A DNA stretch of 64,000 bases from Alistipes dispar (GCF_006542685.1 NZ_AP019736.1:2282001-2346000); one strand, 5' to 3'. Shown: positions 19,670-30,555, numbered from the stretch's first letter. The notes: generated by a model not told the origin, from the letters alone. Translations and numbers: made by a program.

Positions 19670-20932
19670 ATGATGAAAAGAGCGTTGTTGGCCGTGGCGT
19701 TGCTGTGGAGCGTGTGTACGGCGTCGCAGGCTCAGGACCGGGCCGCGTGCGAGCGGATCGTGCGCCTCGTGGCGGAGGCTGTCGGAGCCGGGTCGATCGG
19801 GGAGATCGAACCTTTCCTGGCTCCCGGGTTCATCTTCTCGGGACAGGAGGGCGACCGGGCCCGGGCGGTGATGAAACTGCTCGTGGCGCAGTTGGGCGAG
19901 CGGGTGGAGCGGATCGAGACGGTCCGGCAGGAACGGACGGAGGAGGGACTGGAGCTGGTCTGCGCCTTCACCTATGCGGGGCGGCTGGGCCGGAAGGAGG
20001 CGACCTTTCTCTTCGACGGGGAGGGCCGCCTGAAACGGCTGGAGTTGCTTCCGATCCGGGTCAGGACGCTGGGCGACAAGGGCGGGACGTTCGCAAGACC
20101 GGCTGCCCGGCAGCTCGATATTCCGGTCCGCCGGCTCGGGAATCTGCTGACCGCGACGGCGCTGCTGGACGGCCGGGAGCGCACGTTCATCCTCGACAAC
20201 GGTGCGCCGAGGCTGATGCTCAACAGCCGTCGCTGCGTCCCGGTGCGCGATACGGCCGCGCTTCGGATCTCCTCTTCGAAGGGGGTGAACGCCTCCATCG
20301 CGGGGATGGACATCGTGACGATCTCCGGATTCGATTTCCACGGAATCCGTGCCGGCGGCGGGGAGTTCCTTTGTTTCGACATGTCGCATCTGGAGGACGG
20401 GACGGAGGTTTTCGGACTGCTCGGCTACGAGGTCTATAAGGATTACGATCTGCTGTTCGACTACGGGGCGGGGATGCTGACGCTGCTCGATCCGGCGGTG
20501 ACGGACTCCTGCGTGCGGCGCCTGGCGTGCGGACGGCCCGTGACGGAGGTTCCGGTGCGGATGGAAGGGCATGTCGCCTGCGTGGAGGCGCGGATCGGGA
20601 CGCACACGCTGCGCCTCGGCATCGACTGCGGTGCGGGGACCGATTTGCTGGACGACGGGTTGTGGGATTCGCTGCGCTCCGATCTGGTCCGGCGCCGGGA
20701 GACGACGCTCACGGGAGCCGACGCGGAGGTACGCCGGGTGCGTTCCGGACGGGTGAAACGGCTGACGATCGGCGACCGGGAGTTCCGGAGGGTTCCCACG
20801 GTGTTCAACGACATGAGCCACCTGAACCTCTCGCTCGGGCACGGGCTGGACGGGCTGATCGGCTTTCCGGTGCTTTCCGCTCAGCGGACGGTGCTGAGTT
20901 ATCGGAGCGGACGGCTGATTTTCCTCCCCTGA
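19670..20932 (+). CDS. Secreted tandem retropepsin-like protein with NTF2-like N-terminus
   Basis: A 420-residue exported protein. Residues 1-22 are a Sec signal peptide ending SQAQ. Residues 25-130 look like an NTF2/SnoaL-type cone. Two retropepsin-like halves follow: residues 155-275, with FILDNGAP (D176) and a late FGLLGYEV, and residues 290-420, with LGIDCGAGT (D319) and GLIGFPVL. In both, the active-site triplet D-(T/S)-G is altered, to DNG and DCG, so protease activity is uncertain. Bacteroidota aspartyl-protease-family proteins have a similar two-half layout. ATG 19670 begins the signal peptide; 19673 is also possible. Transcribed alone, with its own promoter. Confidence 0.75.
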   Translation: MMKRALLAVALLWSVCTASQAQDRAACERIVRLVAEAVGAGSIGEIEPFLAPGFIFSGQEGDRARAVMKLLVAQLGERVERIETVRQERTEEGLELVCAFTYAGRLGRKEATFLFDGEGRLKRLELLPIRVRTLGDKGGTFARPAARQLDIPVRRLGNLLTATALLDGRERTFILDNGAPRLMLNSRRCVPVRDTAALRISSSKGVNASIAGMDIVTISGFDFHGIRAGGGEFLCFDMSHLEDGTEVFGLLGYEVYKDYDLLFDYGAGMLTLLDPAVTDSCVRRLACGRPVTEVPVRMEGHVACVEARIGTHTLRLGIDCGAGTDLLDDGLWDSLRSDLVRRRETTLTGADAEVRRVRSGRVKRLTIGDREFRRVPTVFNDMSHLNLSLGHGLDGLIGFPVLSAQRTVLSYRSGRLIFLP

Positions 20933-21014
20933 AGCCGGGAAGGGCGGCGCCGGTTTTTGGAGGACGTTGCGTCGCCCGGCGAAGGCGGCGTGCGCCCTTT
21001 CCGGGTGTCCGGTG

Positions 21015-21045
21015 AAGTCCGGCTGCGACGTCGGCCGGCTTTTTG
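21015..21045 (+). terminator. Weak terminator of the retropepsin-like gene
   Basis: AAGTCCGGC and GCCGGCTT can pair with one bulged T, and TTTT follows. It lies 80 bp after the stop codon at 20932. Confidence 0.45.
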
Positions 21046-21050
21046 CGCCG

Positions 21051-22079
21051 TCACCTGCCGGTGATCGTTTCGGCGAAGGGATGCAGGCGGTGCAGCCGGA
21101 GGTTTTCGGCCACGCTCCGCTCCGAACGGTTGGCATAGCAGTAGGCGCACAGGTGCGGACAGGTGGCGTACTGGCCGATGTCGGCCGAGGCGATGCAGCC
21201 GCAGAAGGCGCGCTGTCCCCGGTCTTTGGGCGGGTGCGCGGCGGTGCGTTCCGGCCGGGCGGTCTCCCCGAACAGGGCGGGGGGCGGAGGGGTGGCGCCG
21301 AGGTAGTCCGTCAGCGCGCGGTCGTGCGGAAAGTGGCGGAGGAGCAGCTCGTCGTCGATGCAGCGGTTGCGGACGATGCCCAGATGCGCGAAGTCGGTCC
21401 GTTCGCCGCATGCGGCGAGCGTGTAGCCCCACCGTTCGTTCAGGGCGGCCAGTCCCGCGGCGGTTTGCAGCATCTCCCCGTCGGTGAACTCCCGCCAGCG
21501 GATGCCGCGGCGGTCGAGGTTCCGGGCGACATGGCGGTAGATGCCGATGTCCGCGAAGCTGAACACGAGTTTTTCGGCCGCATCCCGCAGGCTGTCGCCG
21601 ATGCGCTCCGCCCGGCGGAGCAGCTCTTCCGTTCCGAGGCGGTCGGTGAGCAGCAGCGGATCGAAGCGCCAGACGACCAGCCCCCGGCCCAGGTGCTCCG
21701 CCAGCCGGCGGAAGGTGTCGATCCGCTCCTCCAGCGGCGGGAGGTGCGGCTCCAGTCCTTCGTCTTCGTAGTCGTTGAGGGTGTATTGCACGTAACAGTG
21801 AATACCCCGTTCCCGAAGCTCCGCGAGGCGGGGCAGCAGGGGACGGGGATTTTTCGACCAGAAGACCACGGCGCGCGTCCGGGCGAAGGAGATGTAGGAC
21901 CGACGGCCGTCGAAGGGGTTGATCCGCGCGACGTAGCCCCGCCGCAGCCGCTCGAAAAACCAGTCGGCGTAGCAGGCCGGAATGTCCGTGGCACGGCTCG
22001 CCGAGACGATCACGGGCGTCCGGGCCGCGACCCGCTCGCCCGCATCGGTCGTAATCTCGGTCTGCGTCGGCCGGAGCAT
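21051..22079 (-). CDS. DUF1848 radical SAM-like protein
   Basis: A 342-residue DUF1848 family protein. It starts with the family block VIVSASRATDIPACYADWF, has INPFDGRRSYIS and WSKNPRPLL, and ends in a Cys cluster: FCGCIASADIG followed by TCPHLCAYCYANRS. The last is a CX3CX2C radical-SAM-type motif placed at the C-terminus, which is characteristic of this family. Possibly an Fe-S enzyme acting on a nucleotide or nucleic acid, but no substrate is known. The ATG at 22079 lies 20 bp after the rpiB stop codon, so the two genes share a transcript. Confidence 0.85.
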   Translation of the reverse strand: MLRPTQTEITTDAGERVAARTPVIVSASRATDIPACYADWFFERLRRGYVARINPFDGRRSYISFARTRAVVFWSKNPRPLLPRLAELRERGIHCYVQYTLNDYEDEGLEPHLPPLEERIDTFRRLAEHLGRGLVVWRFDPLLLTDRLGTEELLRRAERIGDSLRDAAEKLVFSFADIGIYRHVARNLDRRGIRWREFTDGEMLQTAAGLAALNERWGYTLAACGERTDFAHLGIVRNRCIDDELLLRHFPHDRALTDYLGATPPPPALFGETARPERTAAHPPKDRGQRAFCGCIASADIGQYATCPHLCAYCYANRSERSVAENLRLHRLHPFAETITGR

Positions 22080-22099
22080 CTTCTTCGCCGTGCGGGCGG

Positions 22100-22543
22100 C
22101 TATTTGCAGCCCCCGACGGGCATCTTGGCGATACGCCCTTCGTGGCGGCCGCCTTCGAACGAGGCCGAGAAGAAGGCTTCGAGCATCTGCACCGCCTCGT
22201 CGTTGGTGATGAAGCGCGCCGGGAAGACGATCACGTTGGCGTCGTTGTGGCGGCGGATCAGCGAGGCCACCTCCGCGTCCCAGCACAGTCCGGCCCGGAT
22301 GCCCCGGTGCTTGTTGAGCGTCATGGTCATCCCCTCGCCCGAGCCGCAGAGGGCGATACCCTGTTCCAGTTCGCCCGCCTCGATGGCCTCGGCCAGCGGA
22401 TGCGCGTAATCGGGGTAATCGACGCTCTCGGGCGAGTGGGTCCCGAAGTCGAGCACCTCGTAACCCATGGCGTCGAGGTAACCCACCAGAAACTCTTTCA
22501 TTTCGTAGCCCGCGTGGTCGCAGGCGATGCCGATTTTTTTCAT
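22100..22543 (-). CDS. rpiB: Ribose-5-phosphate isomerase B
   Basis: Interconverts ribose-5-phosphate and ribulose-5-phosphate in the pentose phosphate pathway. The 147-residue protein begins MKKIGIACDHAGYEMKEFL (catalytic-loop Asp/His in CDHAG), has YPDYAHPLAEAI, and the phosphate-binding GIALCGSGEGMTMTLNKHRGIRAGLCW block. The usual Cys of the family is C in LCGSG. Start at 22543 is preferred over the open frame to 22621, which is not family-like. A -7 box lies at 22619-22626. Confidence 0.95.
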   Translation of the reverse strand: MKKIGIACDHAGYEMKEFLVGYLDAMGYEVLDFGTHSPESVDYPDYAHPLAEAIEAGELEQGIALCGSGEGMTMTLNKHRGIRAGLCWDAEVASLIRRHNDANVIVFPARFITNDEAVQMLEAFFSASFEGGRHEGRIAKMPVGGCK

Positions 22544-22618
22544 TCCGTATGCGATTTGTCGTTCGTGTTGCAAGGATCGTGCGGGGCCGGGGCGGAGTCT
22601 CCGGAAAAGGCCCGCAGG

Positions 22619-22626
22619 CAAAGATA
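22619..22626 (-). promoter_or_regulatory. -7 box of rpiB and DUF1848
   Basis: TATCTTTG on the minus strand, about 75 bp upstream of the rpiB start. Confidence 0.6.
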
Positions 22627-22750
22627 GTGCAACGCCCGGCCAATGCCAAATTTATCCGGCGGGAAAACACCGGCCGGGGGAAGAATTTGTCTCCTTCGGC
22701 ACGGCAGGGCCTTTCGTCCCGCCCGTCCGGCGACCGTGCGCCCCGCCGCA

Positions 22751-22782
22751 TTTGGTTCCGTGCGCGGCTTGCGCTATCTTTG
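22751..22782 (+). promoter_or_regulatory. Promoter of the DUF454 gene
   Basis: TTTG at 22751-22754 and TATCTTTG at 22775-22782 with a 20-bp spacer are a perfect consensus pair. The ATG follows 4 nt later, so the mRNA should be leaderless. Confidence 0.8.
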
Positions 22783-22786
22783 CCGC

Positions 22787-23152
22787 ATGAAAACCCTTCT
22801 GGCCGCTTTGGGTGCGTTCGCACTCGCTTTGGGCGTCATCGGTATCTTCGTGCCGCTGCTGCCCACCACGCCCTTTCTGCTGCTGGCGGCGGCCTTGTGG
22901 GTCCGCTCCTCCCCGCGGCTTTACGGGTGGCTGCTTTCCCACCGCAGGCTGGGCGGCTATATCCGCGATTTCCGGGAGAAACGGGCCATTCCGCTGCGTG
23001 CCAAGGTCCTCTCGCTGGGGCTGATGTGGGCTTCGATGCTCTACTGCGTCTTCGCCGTGGTCGATGCGTGGCCATGGGCGCAGGCGTCGCTGCTGGCCGT
23101 GGCCGCCGGCATCACCTGGCACATTCTGTCGTTCGCCACGCTGCGGCGGTAG
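22787..23152 (+). CDS. DUF454 (YbaN-like) inner-membrane protein
   Basis: A 121-residue membrane protein of the DUF454/YbaN family, function unknown. It has a first helix at about residues 4-25 (ALGAFALALGVIGIFVPLLP), the conserved LLPTTPFLLLAAALW block, a loop with GGYIRDFREKRAIPLRAKV, and two more helices near the C-terminus. The start at 22787 is fixed by the promoter that ends 4 nt upstream and by the family's normal length; the frame is open further upstream without support. Confidence 0.9.
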   Translation: MKTLLAALGAFALALGVIGIFVPLLPTTPFLLLAAALWVRSSPRLYGWLLSHRRLGGYIRDFREKRAIPLRAKVLSLGLMWASMLYCVFAVVDAWPWAQASLLAVAAGITWHILSFATLRR

Positions 23153-23240
23153 TAGTCATCGGGGTTCCGCCTCTCCTCCGGCGGCAGGCCGTTTCCCTTG
23201 AATACGGAGCCGGGCGGCGATACTGCACGGATGTGGGGCC

Positions 23241-23271
23241 GAAAAAAACGGACCTTCGGGAGGAAGGTCCG
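23241..23271 (-). terminator. Terminator of the typA/membrane protein transcript
   Basis: A 9-bp stem (23249-23257 with 23263-23271) and 5-nt loop, followed on the minus strand by a run of 7 T (plus-strand A at 23242-23248). It is 50 bp after the stop at 23321. Confidence 0.75.
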
Positions 23272-23320
23272 CCGCATCGTGCGGTCCGTCGTGTCTTCGA
23301 AGCCGCCGGTCGTGACGTCC

Positions 23321-23638
23321 TTACGACAGGTAGCGTTCCGCGAGACTGATGAGCAGGCCGAAGAGCAGAGCGTCGAACACGAAGACGGGGATCGTCTTCC
23401 GTTCCTTGCCCGCGAGGGTGAAAAACACCGGGATCGACAGCATCAGGGTCGTTCCCATGCCGTCGGCCCACCACGGCAGGTAGGGCAGGTCGGCGTGGAA
23501 GACGATCACGGCCGAGAAGAGGAAAATGAAGAAGGCCGAGAAGCACGAACGGGCCGACGCCCCCTGGAAAACCTTCGGAAGGACGTCCAGCGCACCGGCC
23601 GCCGCGCCCACGCAGAGCGACAGGGTGAAGTGATCCAT
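23321..23638 (-). CDS. Small hydrophobic membrane protein
   Basis: A 105-residue protein I do not recognise. Three to four hydrophobic segments can be seen: residues 5-20, 33-47, 62-75 and 83-100. It starts MDHFTLSLCVGAAAG and ends in AERYLS with few charged residues apart from a KERK loop. It follows typA by 13 bp on the same strand and is followed by a terminator, so it is probably translated from the typA transcript. It may be a Bacteroidales-specific small membrane protein; no role is suggested by its neighbours. Confidence 0.7.
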   Translation of the reverse strand: MDHFTLSLCVGAAAGALDVLPKVFQGASARSCFSAFFIFLFSAVIVFHADLPYLPWWADGMGTTLMLSIPVFFTLAGKERKTIPVFVFDALLFGLLISLAERYLS

Positions 23639-23651
23639 CGTGTCGCAGCCG

Positions 23652-25454
23652 TTATTTCGAGGCCCGTTTGCGGTCCACCTCGTGCAGCAGAATCTTTCTC
23701 AGACGCATGGCGTGGGGCGTGACTTCGACGTATTCGTCCTCCTTGATGTATTCGAGCGCCTCCTCGAGCGTGAAGACCTTCGGCGGGGTGATCACGGCCT
23801 TGTCGTCCGAACCCGAAGCGCGCATGTTCGTCAGTTGCTTGGATTTGGTGACGTTCACCGTGATGTCGTTCTGGCGCGTGTGCTCGCCGATTACCTGTCC
23901 TTCGTAAACGGAGTCCATCGGCGAGATGAAGAAGCGTCCGCGGTCCTGGAGCTTGTCGATCGAGTAGGCATAGGCCGTGCCCGTCTCGCCCGAGATGATC
24001 GAACCGTTGGTGCGCATCTCGATCTCGCCGACCCACGGTTCGAAGTCCTTCAGGCGGTGCGTCATGATCGCCTCGCCCGCCGTGGCGGTGAGCATGTTCG
24101 ACCGCAGGCCGATGATGCCGCGCGAGGGAATGTCGAACTCCAGACGCACGCGGTCGCCGTTCGAGGTCATGTTCTTCAGCGTGCCCTTGCGCTTGGTGGT
24201 CAGCTCGATCACCGTGCCCGAGCATTCCTCGGGACAATCGACCGTCATCTCCTCGACGGGTTCGCACTTGCGGCCGTCGATCTCCTTGACGATCACGCGG
24301 GGCTGTCCCACCTGCAGCTCGTACCCTTCGCGGCGCATCGTCTCGATGAGCACCGAGAGGTGCAGCACGCCGCGGCCGAAGACGTTGAACGAATCGGCCG
24401 ACGGGCCGGGCGTCACGCGCAGCGCGAGGTTCTTCTCCAGTTCGCGGTCCAGCCGCTCCTTGATATGGCGCGAGGTGACGTATTTTCCGTCCTTGCCGAA
24501 GAAGGGCGAGTTGTTGATCGTGAAGAGCATCGACATCGTGGGTTCGTCGATGGCGATGGGCGGCAGCGGTTCGGGATTCTCGTAGTCGCAGATCGTGTCG
24601 CCGATCTCGAAGCCGTCGATGCCCATGACGGCGCAGATCTCGCCGCACGGAACCTCCTCGACCTTCTTCTTGCCCAGTCCTTCGAAGACCATCAGGTCCT
24701 TGATTCTGCACTTCTGCATCGTCACGCCGTCGCGCTTGGCCAGCGTGACGTTCTGCCCGGCGCGGAGCGACCCGCGCGTGACCTTGCCCACGGCGATACG
24801 GCCCGTGTAGGAGGAGTATTCGAGCGACGTGATGAGCATCTGCGGCGTACCCTCGACCACGGCCGGTTCGGGAATCTCGTCGATGATGGCGTCGAGCAGC
24901 GGGACGATCGAATCGGTCGGCTCGTTCCACTTGTGCGACATCCAGCCCTGTTTGGCCGAGCCGTAGATCGTCTTGTAGTCGAGCTGCTCCTCGGTGGCGT
25001 CGAGCGAGAACATGAGGTCGAAGACCTGTTCGTTCACCACCTCCGGGCGGCAGTTGGGCTTGTCCACCTTATTGACCACCACGATCGGCTTCTTGCCCAG
25101 CGCCAGCGCCTTCTGCAACACGAAGCGCGTCTGGGGCATCGTGCCCTCGAAGGCATCCACGAGCAGCAGCACGCCGTCGCACATGTTCAGCACGCGCTCC
25201 ACCTCGCCGCCGAAGTCGGCGTGGCCCGGGGTGTCGATGATGTTGATCTTGTAGTCCTTATAGATGACCGAGACGTTTTTCGAGAGGATCGTGATGCCTC
25301 GCTCGCGCTCCAGGTCGTTATTGTCCAGAATGAGTTCGCCGCTCTGTTTGGCGTTGTCGCGCAGGATATGCCCCGCCAGAATCATCTTGTCCACGAGGGT
25401 CGTCTTGCCGTGATCGACGTGGGCGATGATCGCGATGTTGCGCAGTTTCTGCAT
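23652..25454 (-). CDS. typA: Translational GTPase TypA/BipA
   Basis: A ribosome-binding GTPase involved in stress adaptation and large-subunit assembly. The 600-residue length is normal. G motifs: AHVDHGKTTL (residues 11-20), DTPGHADF and VVNKVDKPNCR. The EF-G-like domains II, III and V follow, with the TypA-specific stretch GEIEMRTNGSIIS and a C-terminal domain ending near KLQDRGRFFISP...EALEYI. A -7 box lies at 25474-25481, about 20 bp before the start, and is divergent from aroB. Confidence 0.97.
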   Translation of the reverse strand: MQKLRNIAIIAHVDHGKTTLVDKMILAGHILRDNAKQSGELILDNNDLERERGITILSKNVSVIYKDYKINIIDTPGHADFGGEVERVLNMCDGVLLLVDAFEGTMPQTRFVLQKALALGKKPIVVVNKVDKPNCRPEVVNEQVFDLMFSLDATEEQLDYKTIYGSAKQGWMSHKWNEPTDSIVPLLDAIIDEIPEPAVVEGTPQMLITSLEYSSYTGRIAVGKVTRGSLRAGQNVTLAKRDGVTMQKCRIKDLMVFEGLGKKKVEEVPCGEICAVMGIDGFEIGDTICDYENPEPLPPIAIDEPTMSMLFTINNSPFFGKDGKYVTSRHIKERLDRELEKNLALRVTPGPSADSFNVFGRGVLHLSVLIETMRREGYELQVGQPRVIVKEIDGRKCEPVEEMTVDCPEECSGTVIELTTKRKGTLKNMTSNGDRVRLEFDIPSRGIIGLRSNMLTATAGEAIMTHRLKDFEPWVGEIEMRTNGSIISGETGTAYAYSIDKLQDRGRFFISPMDSVYEGQVIGEHTRQNDITVNVTKSKQLTNMRASGSDDKAVITPPKVFTLEEALEYIKEDEYVEVTPHAMRLRKILLHEVDRKRASK

Positions 25455-25473
25455 AGAAGTTCGTTTTGTCGTG

Positions 25474-25481
25474 CAAAGGTA
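25474..25481 (-). promoter_or_regulatory. -7 box of typA
   Basis: TACCTTTG on the minus strand, exact consensus, leader about 15 nt. Confidence 0.65.
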
Positions 25482-25503
25482 AGAATTTCTCCGGAAATTG
25501 TGC

Positions 25504-25511
25504 TATATTTG
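25504..25511 (+). promoter_or_regulatory. -7 box of aroB
   Basis: TATATTTG, exact consensus, about 25 bp before the ATG at 25537. It lies 22 bp from the divergent typA -7 box. Confidence 0.65.
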
Positions 25512-25536
25512 TTCGATTGTTAAAAAAGTTGAATAA

Positions 25537-26553
25537 ATGAAACCTGCTTTCAGCGTGCGCGGCCGGAGCGACGTTTTCATCGGCCCGGCCGCGGAGATTC
25601 TTCCGGACGTGCTGCCCGCGGGGCGCGTGGTGGCGGTCTCCGACGCCGCGGTGGCGGAGCTGCACGGCCGGCTGCTGGCCCCCTACGAGACGCTGCTCGT
25701 CGGCCGCGGCGAGGAGCACAAGACGCTCCGCACGGTCGAGACCCTCTGCCGGCGTCTGATCGGGATGGGTGCGGACCGCAAGACCTTCATTCTGGGCGTC
25801 GGCGGCGGCATCGTGACCGACGTGGCGGGGTTCGCCGCCTCGATCTACATGCGGGGACTTCCGTTCGGGTTCGTCTCGACGACGCTGCTGGGGCAGGTCG
25901 ATGCCTCGGTGGGCGGCAAGAACGGGGTGAACGTGGACGGGTACAAGAATATGGCCGGAACGTTTACCCAGCCGCGGTTCGTCGTCTGCGATCCGGCGCT
26001 GCTGCGGACGCTGCCCGAAAGGGAGTTCCGGGCCGGGCTGGCCGAGGCGGTCAAGGCGGCGGTCATCGCCGACGCGGAGCTGTTCGCACGGCTGGAGCGC
26101 CTCGGCTTCGACGCGTTGCGCGGGGATACGGCGGAGTTGTCGGCGGTGGTGTCGGCGGCCGTGCGCGTCAAGGCGGAGATCGTCGAACGCGACGAGTACG
26201 AGGCCGGGGACCGGCGCAAGCTCAACCTCGGACATACGCTGGGGCACGCCATCGAGAAGTGCTCGGACGCCATGAACCACGGCGAGGCCGTGGCCGTGGG
26301 GACGGCGCTCGCGGCCGATGCGGCCGTGCGGCTCGGCGTGCTGGCTCCGGCCGACCGCGACCGTATCCGGGGATTGCTCGCACGGCTGGGGTTCGACCTC
26401 ACGCCTCCGGTTCCGGTGACGCGGCTGTTGCAGGAGGTCGGCAAGGACAAGAAGAGCGAGGAGGGCGTGTTGCGGGTCGTGTTCCCGACGGGGATCGGCG
26501 GCTGCGAGGTGCGTCCCATGACGCGCGACGGGTTCGCGGCGTTGTTCGCATAA
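25537..26553 (+). CDS. aroB: 3-Dehydroquinate synthase
   Basis: Converts DAHP to 3-dehydroquinate, the second step of the shikimate pathway. The 338-residue protein carries the NAD-binding GVGGGIVTDVAGFAAS near residues 86-101, the STTLLGQVDASVGGKNGVN block, EAVKAAVIAD, and the metal ligands in KLNLGHTLGHAIE and MNHGEAVAVG. It is slightly short at the N-terminus relative to E. coli (362) but all catalytic blocks are present. Transcribed alone, divergent from typA. Confidence 0.95.
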   Translation: MKPAFSVRGRSDVFIGPAAEILPDVLPAGRVVAVSDAAVAELHGRLLAPYETLLVGRGEEHKTLRTVETLCRRLIGMGADRKTFILGVGGGIVTDVAGFAASIYMRGLPFGFVSTTLLGQVDASVGGKNGVNVDGYKNMAGTFTQPRFVVCDPALLRTLPEREFRAGLAEAVKAAVIADAELFARLERLGFDALRGDTAELSAVVSAAVRVKAEIVERDEYEAGDRRKLNLGHTLGHAIEKCSDAMNHGEAVAVGTALAADAAVRLGVLAPADRDRIRGLLARLGFDLTPPVPVTRLLQEVGKDKKSEEGVLRVVFPTGIGGCEVRPMTRDGFAALFA

Positions 26554-26587
26554 GGGACGTCGGGCGACGGTTCCGTTCCGAATATTT

Positions 26588-26624
26588 AACGGCGCGTTTC
26601 GAATCCGTATCGAAGCGCGCCGTT
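26588..26624. terminator. Hairpin between aroB and the malic enzyme gene
   Basis: A 15-bp stem (26588-26602 with 26610-26624, one G-U pair) and a 7-nt loop, in the 91-bp gap between the convergent genes. T-rich sequence follows weakly on both strands. Confidence 0.7.
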
Positions 26625-26644
26625 CGTGTTTCCGGAGTTTCCGG

Positions 26645-27922
<1,278 letters not shown>

Positions 27923-28068
27923 TGTTTTTCTCTTTTTTTCGGTTAGACCCGTCGAATACCAACGGGCTTTCGTTGCAAATATTGCGCCCGGCCCGGAGAA
28001 TGGGGGGGACGACCGTCCGGCATGCGGCTCCTTTGCGGCCGGAAGCCTCGCTCCGGGCTGCCGGGCGG

Positions 28069-29073
<1,005 letters not shown>

Positions 29074-29077
29074 GCGG

Positions 29078-29085
29078 CAAAGATA
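29078..29085 (-). promoter_or_regulatory. -7 box of ruvB
   Basis: TATCTTTG on the minus strand, exact consensus, 4 nt from the start codon. Confidence 0.65.
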
Positions 29086-29118
29086 GCGAATTTTCACGAG
29101 ACGCCGCGGCGCCCCGCG

Positions 29119-29150
29119 AAAAAATCCGGCCCGCGGGAAGGCGGGCCGGA
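29119..29150 (-). terminator. Terminator of the NigD-like gene
   Basis: A perfect 10-bp GC-rich stem (29125-29134 with 29141-29150), followed on the minus strand by six T (29119-29124). It lies 24 bp after the stop at 29175. Confidence 0.8.
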
Positions 29151-29174
29151 CGGGGACTTGCGCGTTCGGAGCGG

Positions 29175-29867
29175 CTACTGTTCCTGCGGCAGGTCCAGCT
29201 TGATGTGTTTCGTGCCGTTCTCGCAGGTCTCGATCCCGAGAATCACGCCCTTTTTTCCCTCCAGTTCCGCGGCGATCGGGGTCAGGTCGAACGAGACGTA
29301 GTATCCCTGCGTGTAGCCCGGGACGTCGCCGCCGGCGCTGTGGTGCAGTTCGAGGTTGAGGTAACCCTCCTCGGTCTGTTCGGGAGCCTCGACCTTGTTG
29401 ACGATCACCGAAAAGGTGTGTTTCGAGTTGTCCGTCACGGGGTAGAGCAGATAAAGGGTCAGCCATTTCGGCGTGAGGTTGAAATACTGCCAGTAGGCCG
29501 CCGGGAAGCCGGCGCAGTCGCCGCCCTGCCGGTCCAGCTCCTCCTGCGTCGTGACGATCGCGGAGGGGCCGGTGTAGATCTCCTCGGCGCGGTAGAGGCG
29601 GATGTTGTAGTCGTAGTCGGGAATCCCTTCGAGCAGGTCGAAATAGATGACGGCCCGTTTCCCCTCCTCGGCCTCGAAGGTGGCGGATTTCTCGCTCGGG
29701 TAGAGCGTCTGGCCGTTGTCGCGTTCGAAGTAATACTCCTTGTCGCCGAGCGTATGCACGGTGGTTATCAGTCCGTAAACATACGGATAATCTCCGTCGT
29801 CGTCGTTGCAGGCGGGGAGCGTCAGGGAGAGGAGCGCCGTCAGAAAGAGCAAACCGATTTTTTTCAT
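29175..29867 (-). CDS. NigD-like lipoprotein
   Basis: A 230-residue exported lipoprotein. The signal peptide MKKIGLLFLTALLSLTLPAC ends with the lipobox Cys20, followed by NDDDGDYP, the acidic start typical of NigD-like proteins, whose two domains (an OB-like N-terminal part and a beta-sandwich C-terminal part) are known from Bacteroidota. Their role is unclear. The C-terminal half includes VLGIETCENGTKHIKLDLP. It is the only gene of its transcript and is divergent from the ECF sigma gene. Confidence 0.82.
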   Translation of the reverse strand: MKKIGLLFLTALLSLTLPACNDDDGDYPYVYGLITTVHTLGDKEYYFERDNGQTLYPSEKSATFEAEEGKRAVIYFDLLEGIPDYDYNIRLYRAEEIYTGPSAIVTTQEELDRQGGDCAGFPAAYWQYFNLTPKWLTLYLLYPVTDNSKHTFSVIVNKVEAPEQTEEGYLNLELHHSAGGDVPGYTQGYYVSFDLTPIAAELEGKKGVILGIETCENGTKHIKLDLPQEQ

Positions 29868-29917
29868 GATTTCCGTATTTTATTGTTACCTTTCGCTTCT
29901 GAAAACGCGCGGAAAGC

Positions 29918-29976
29918 CGGAATACTGCACGGTGCGGAAATTTTTTCCGTCCGGATGCAGTATTTCGCCGTCCGGA
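29918..29976. promoter_or_regulatory. Nested inverted repeats and a direct repeat upstream of the ECF sigma gene
   Basis: Outer arms CGGAATACTGCA (29918-29929) and TGCAGTATTTCG (29956-29967) pair over 12 positions with one G-U. Inside is CGGAA/TTCCG (29935-29949). The 9-mer CCGTCCGGA occurs at 29947-29955 and again at 29968-29976, 21 bp apart (two helical turns). The structure lies 25-80 bp before the sigma gene and could be an operator or an autoregulated ECF promoter region; function is inferred. Confidence 0.45.
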
Positions 29977-30000
29977 CAATTTATATAGGTGAATTCAGCG

Positions 30001-30555
30001 ATGCAGATGGATGAACGGATACTGGCCGAAGGGTGCAGAGAGGGGGACGGTGCGGCCCGGCGGGAGCTGTACGACCGTTTCGCCGGGCGTCTGATGGCAG
30101 TCTGCATGCGCTATGCCGGGGACCGGGCCACGGCCGAAGACCTGCTCCACGATGCGTTCCTGAAGATTTACGGCGCGTTCGGGAAGTTCTCCTACCGGGG
30201 TCCGGGATCGCTGAGGGCCTGGATGGAGCGCGTCACGGTCAATGTGGCGCTTGAATGGCTGCGAGGCCGCAACCGGCTGGGTATGACCGAACTCGACGAA
30301 GGAAGGGTCGCGGCGACCGTCGCCGAACCCGCCGTGTCGGATGTGGAGCAGGTCCCGCGCGAGGTGCTGCTGCGCTTCGTTTCCGAGCTGCCCGAAGGCT
30401 ACCGGGCCGTGTTCAACCTGTATTGCATCGAGGAGTATTCCCACCGCGAAATCGCCCGGATGCTGGGAATCAACGAGAAGAGCTCCTCGTCGCAATTGTT
30501 TCGCGCCCGGGCGCTGCTGGCCCGCAAGATCCGGGCTTATTTGGAGTCGCATTGA
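30001..30555 (+). CDS. ECF-type RNA polymerase sigma factor
   Basis: A 184-residue extracytoplasmic-function sigma factor. Region 2 covers about residues 20-90 (EDLLHDAFLKIYGAF, the -10 binding region, then GSLRAWMERVTVNVALEWLR). Region 4 covers about 125-175, with LPEGYRAVFNLYCIEEYSHREIARMLGINE and SSSSQLFRARALLARKI. The start is ambiguous: GTG 29989, ATG 30001 and ATG 30007 are all possible. The next gene, 3 bp downstream, encodes an anti-sigma/outer-membrane protein, so the pair probably acts as a signal relay. The upstream region carries unusual repeats (29918-29976). Confidence 0.93.
   Translation: MQMDERILAEGCREGDGAARRELYDRFAGRLMAVCMRYAGDRATAEDLLHDAFLKIYGAFGKFSYRGPGSLRAWMERVTVNVALEWLRGRNRLGMTELDEGRVAATVAEPAVSDVEQVPREVLLRFVSELPEGYRAVFNLYCIEEYSHREIARMLGINEKSSSSQLFRARALLARKIRAYLESH

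Noticed and set aside
23198..23320. A possible gene in the gap between the DUF454 gene and the small membrane protein.
   Set aside because: The bases hold the minus-strand terminator; no open frame has coding character.
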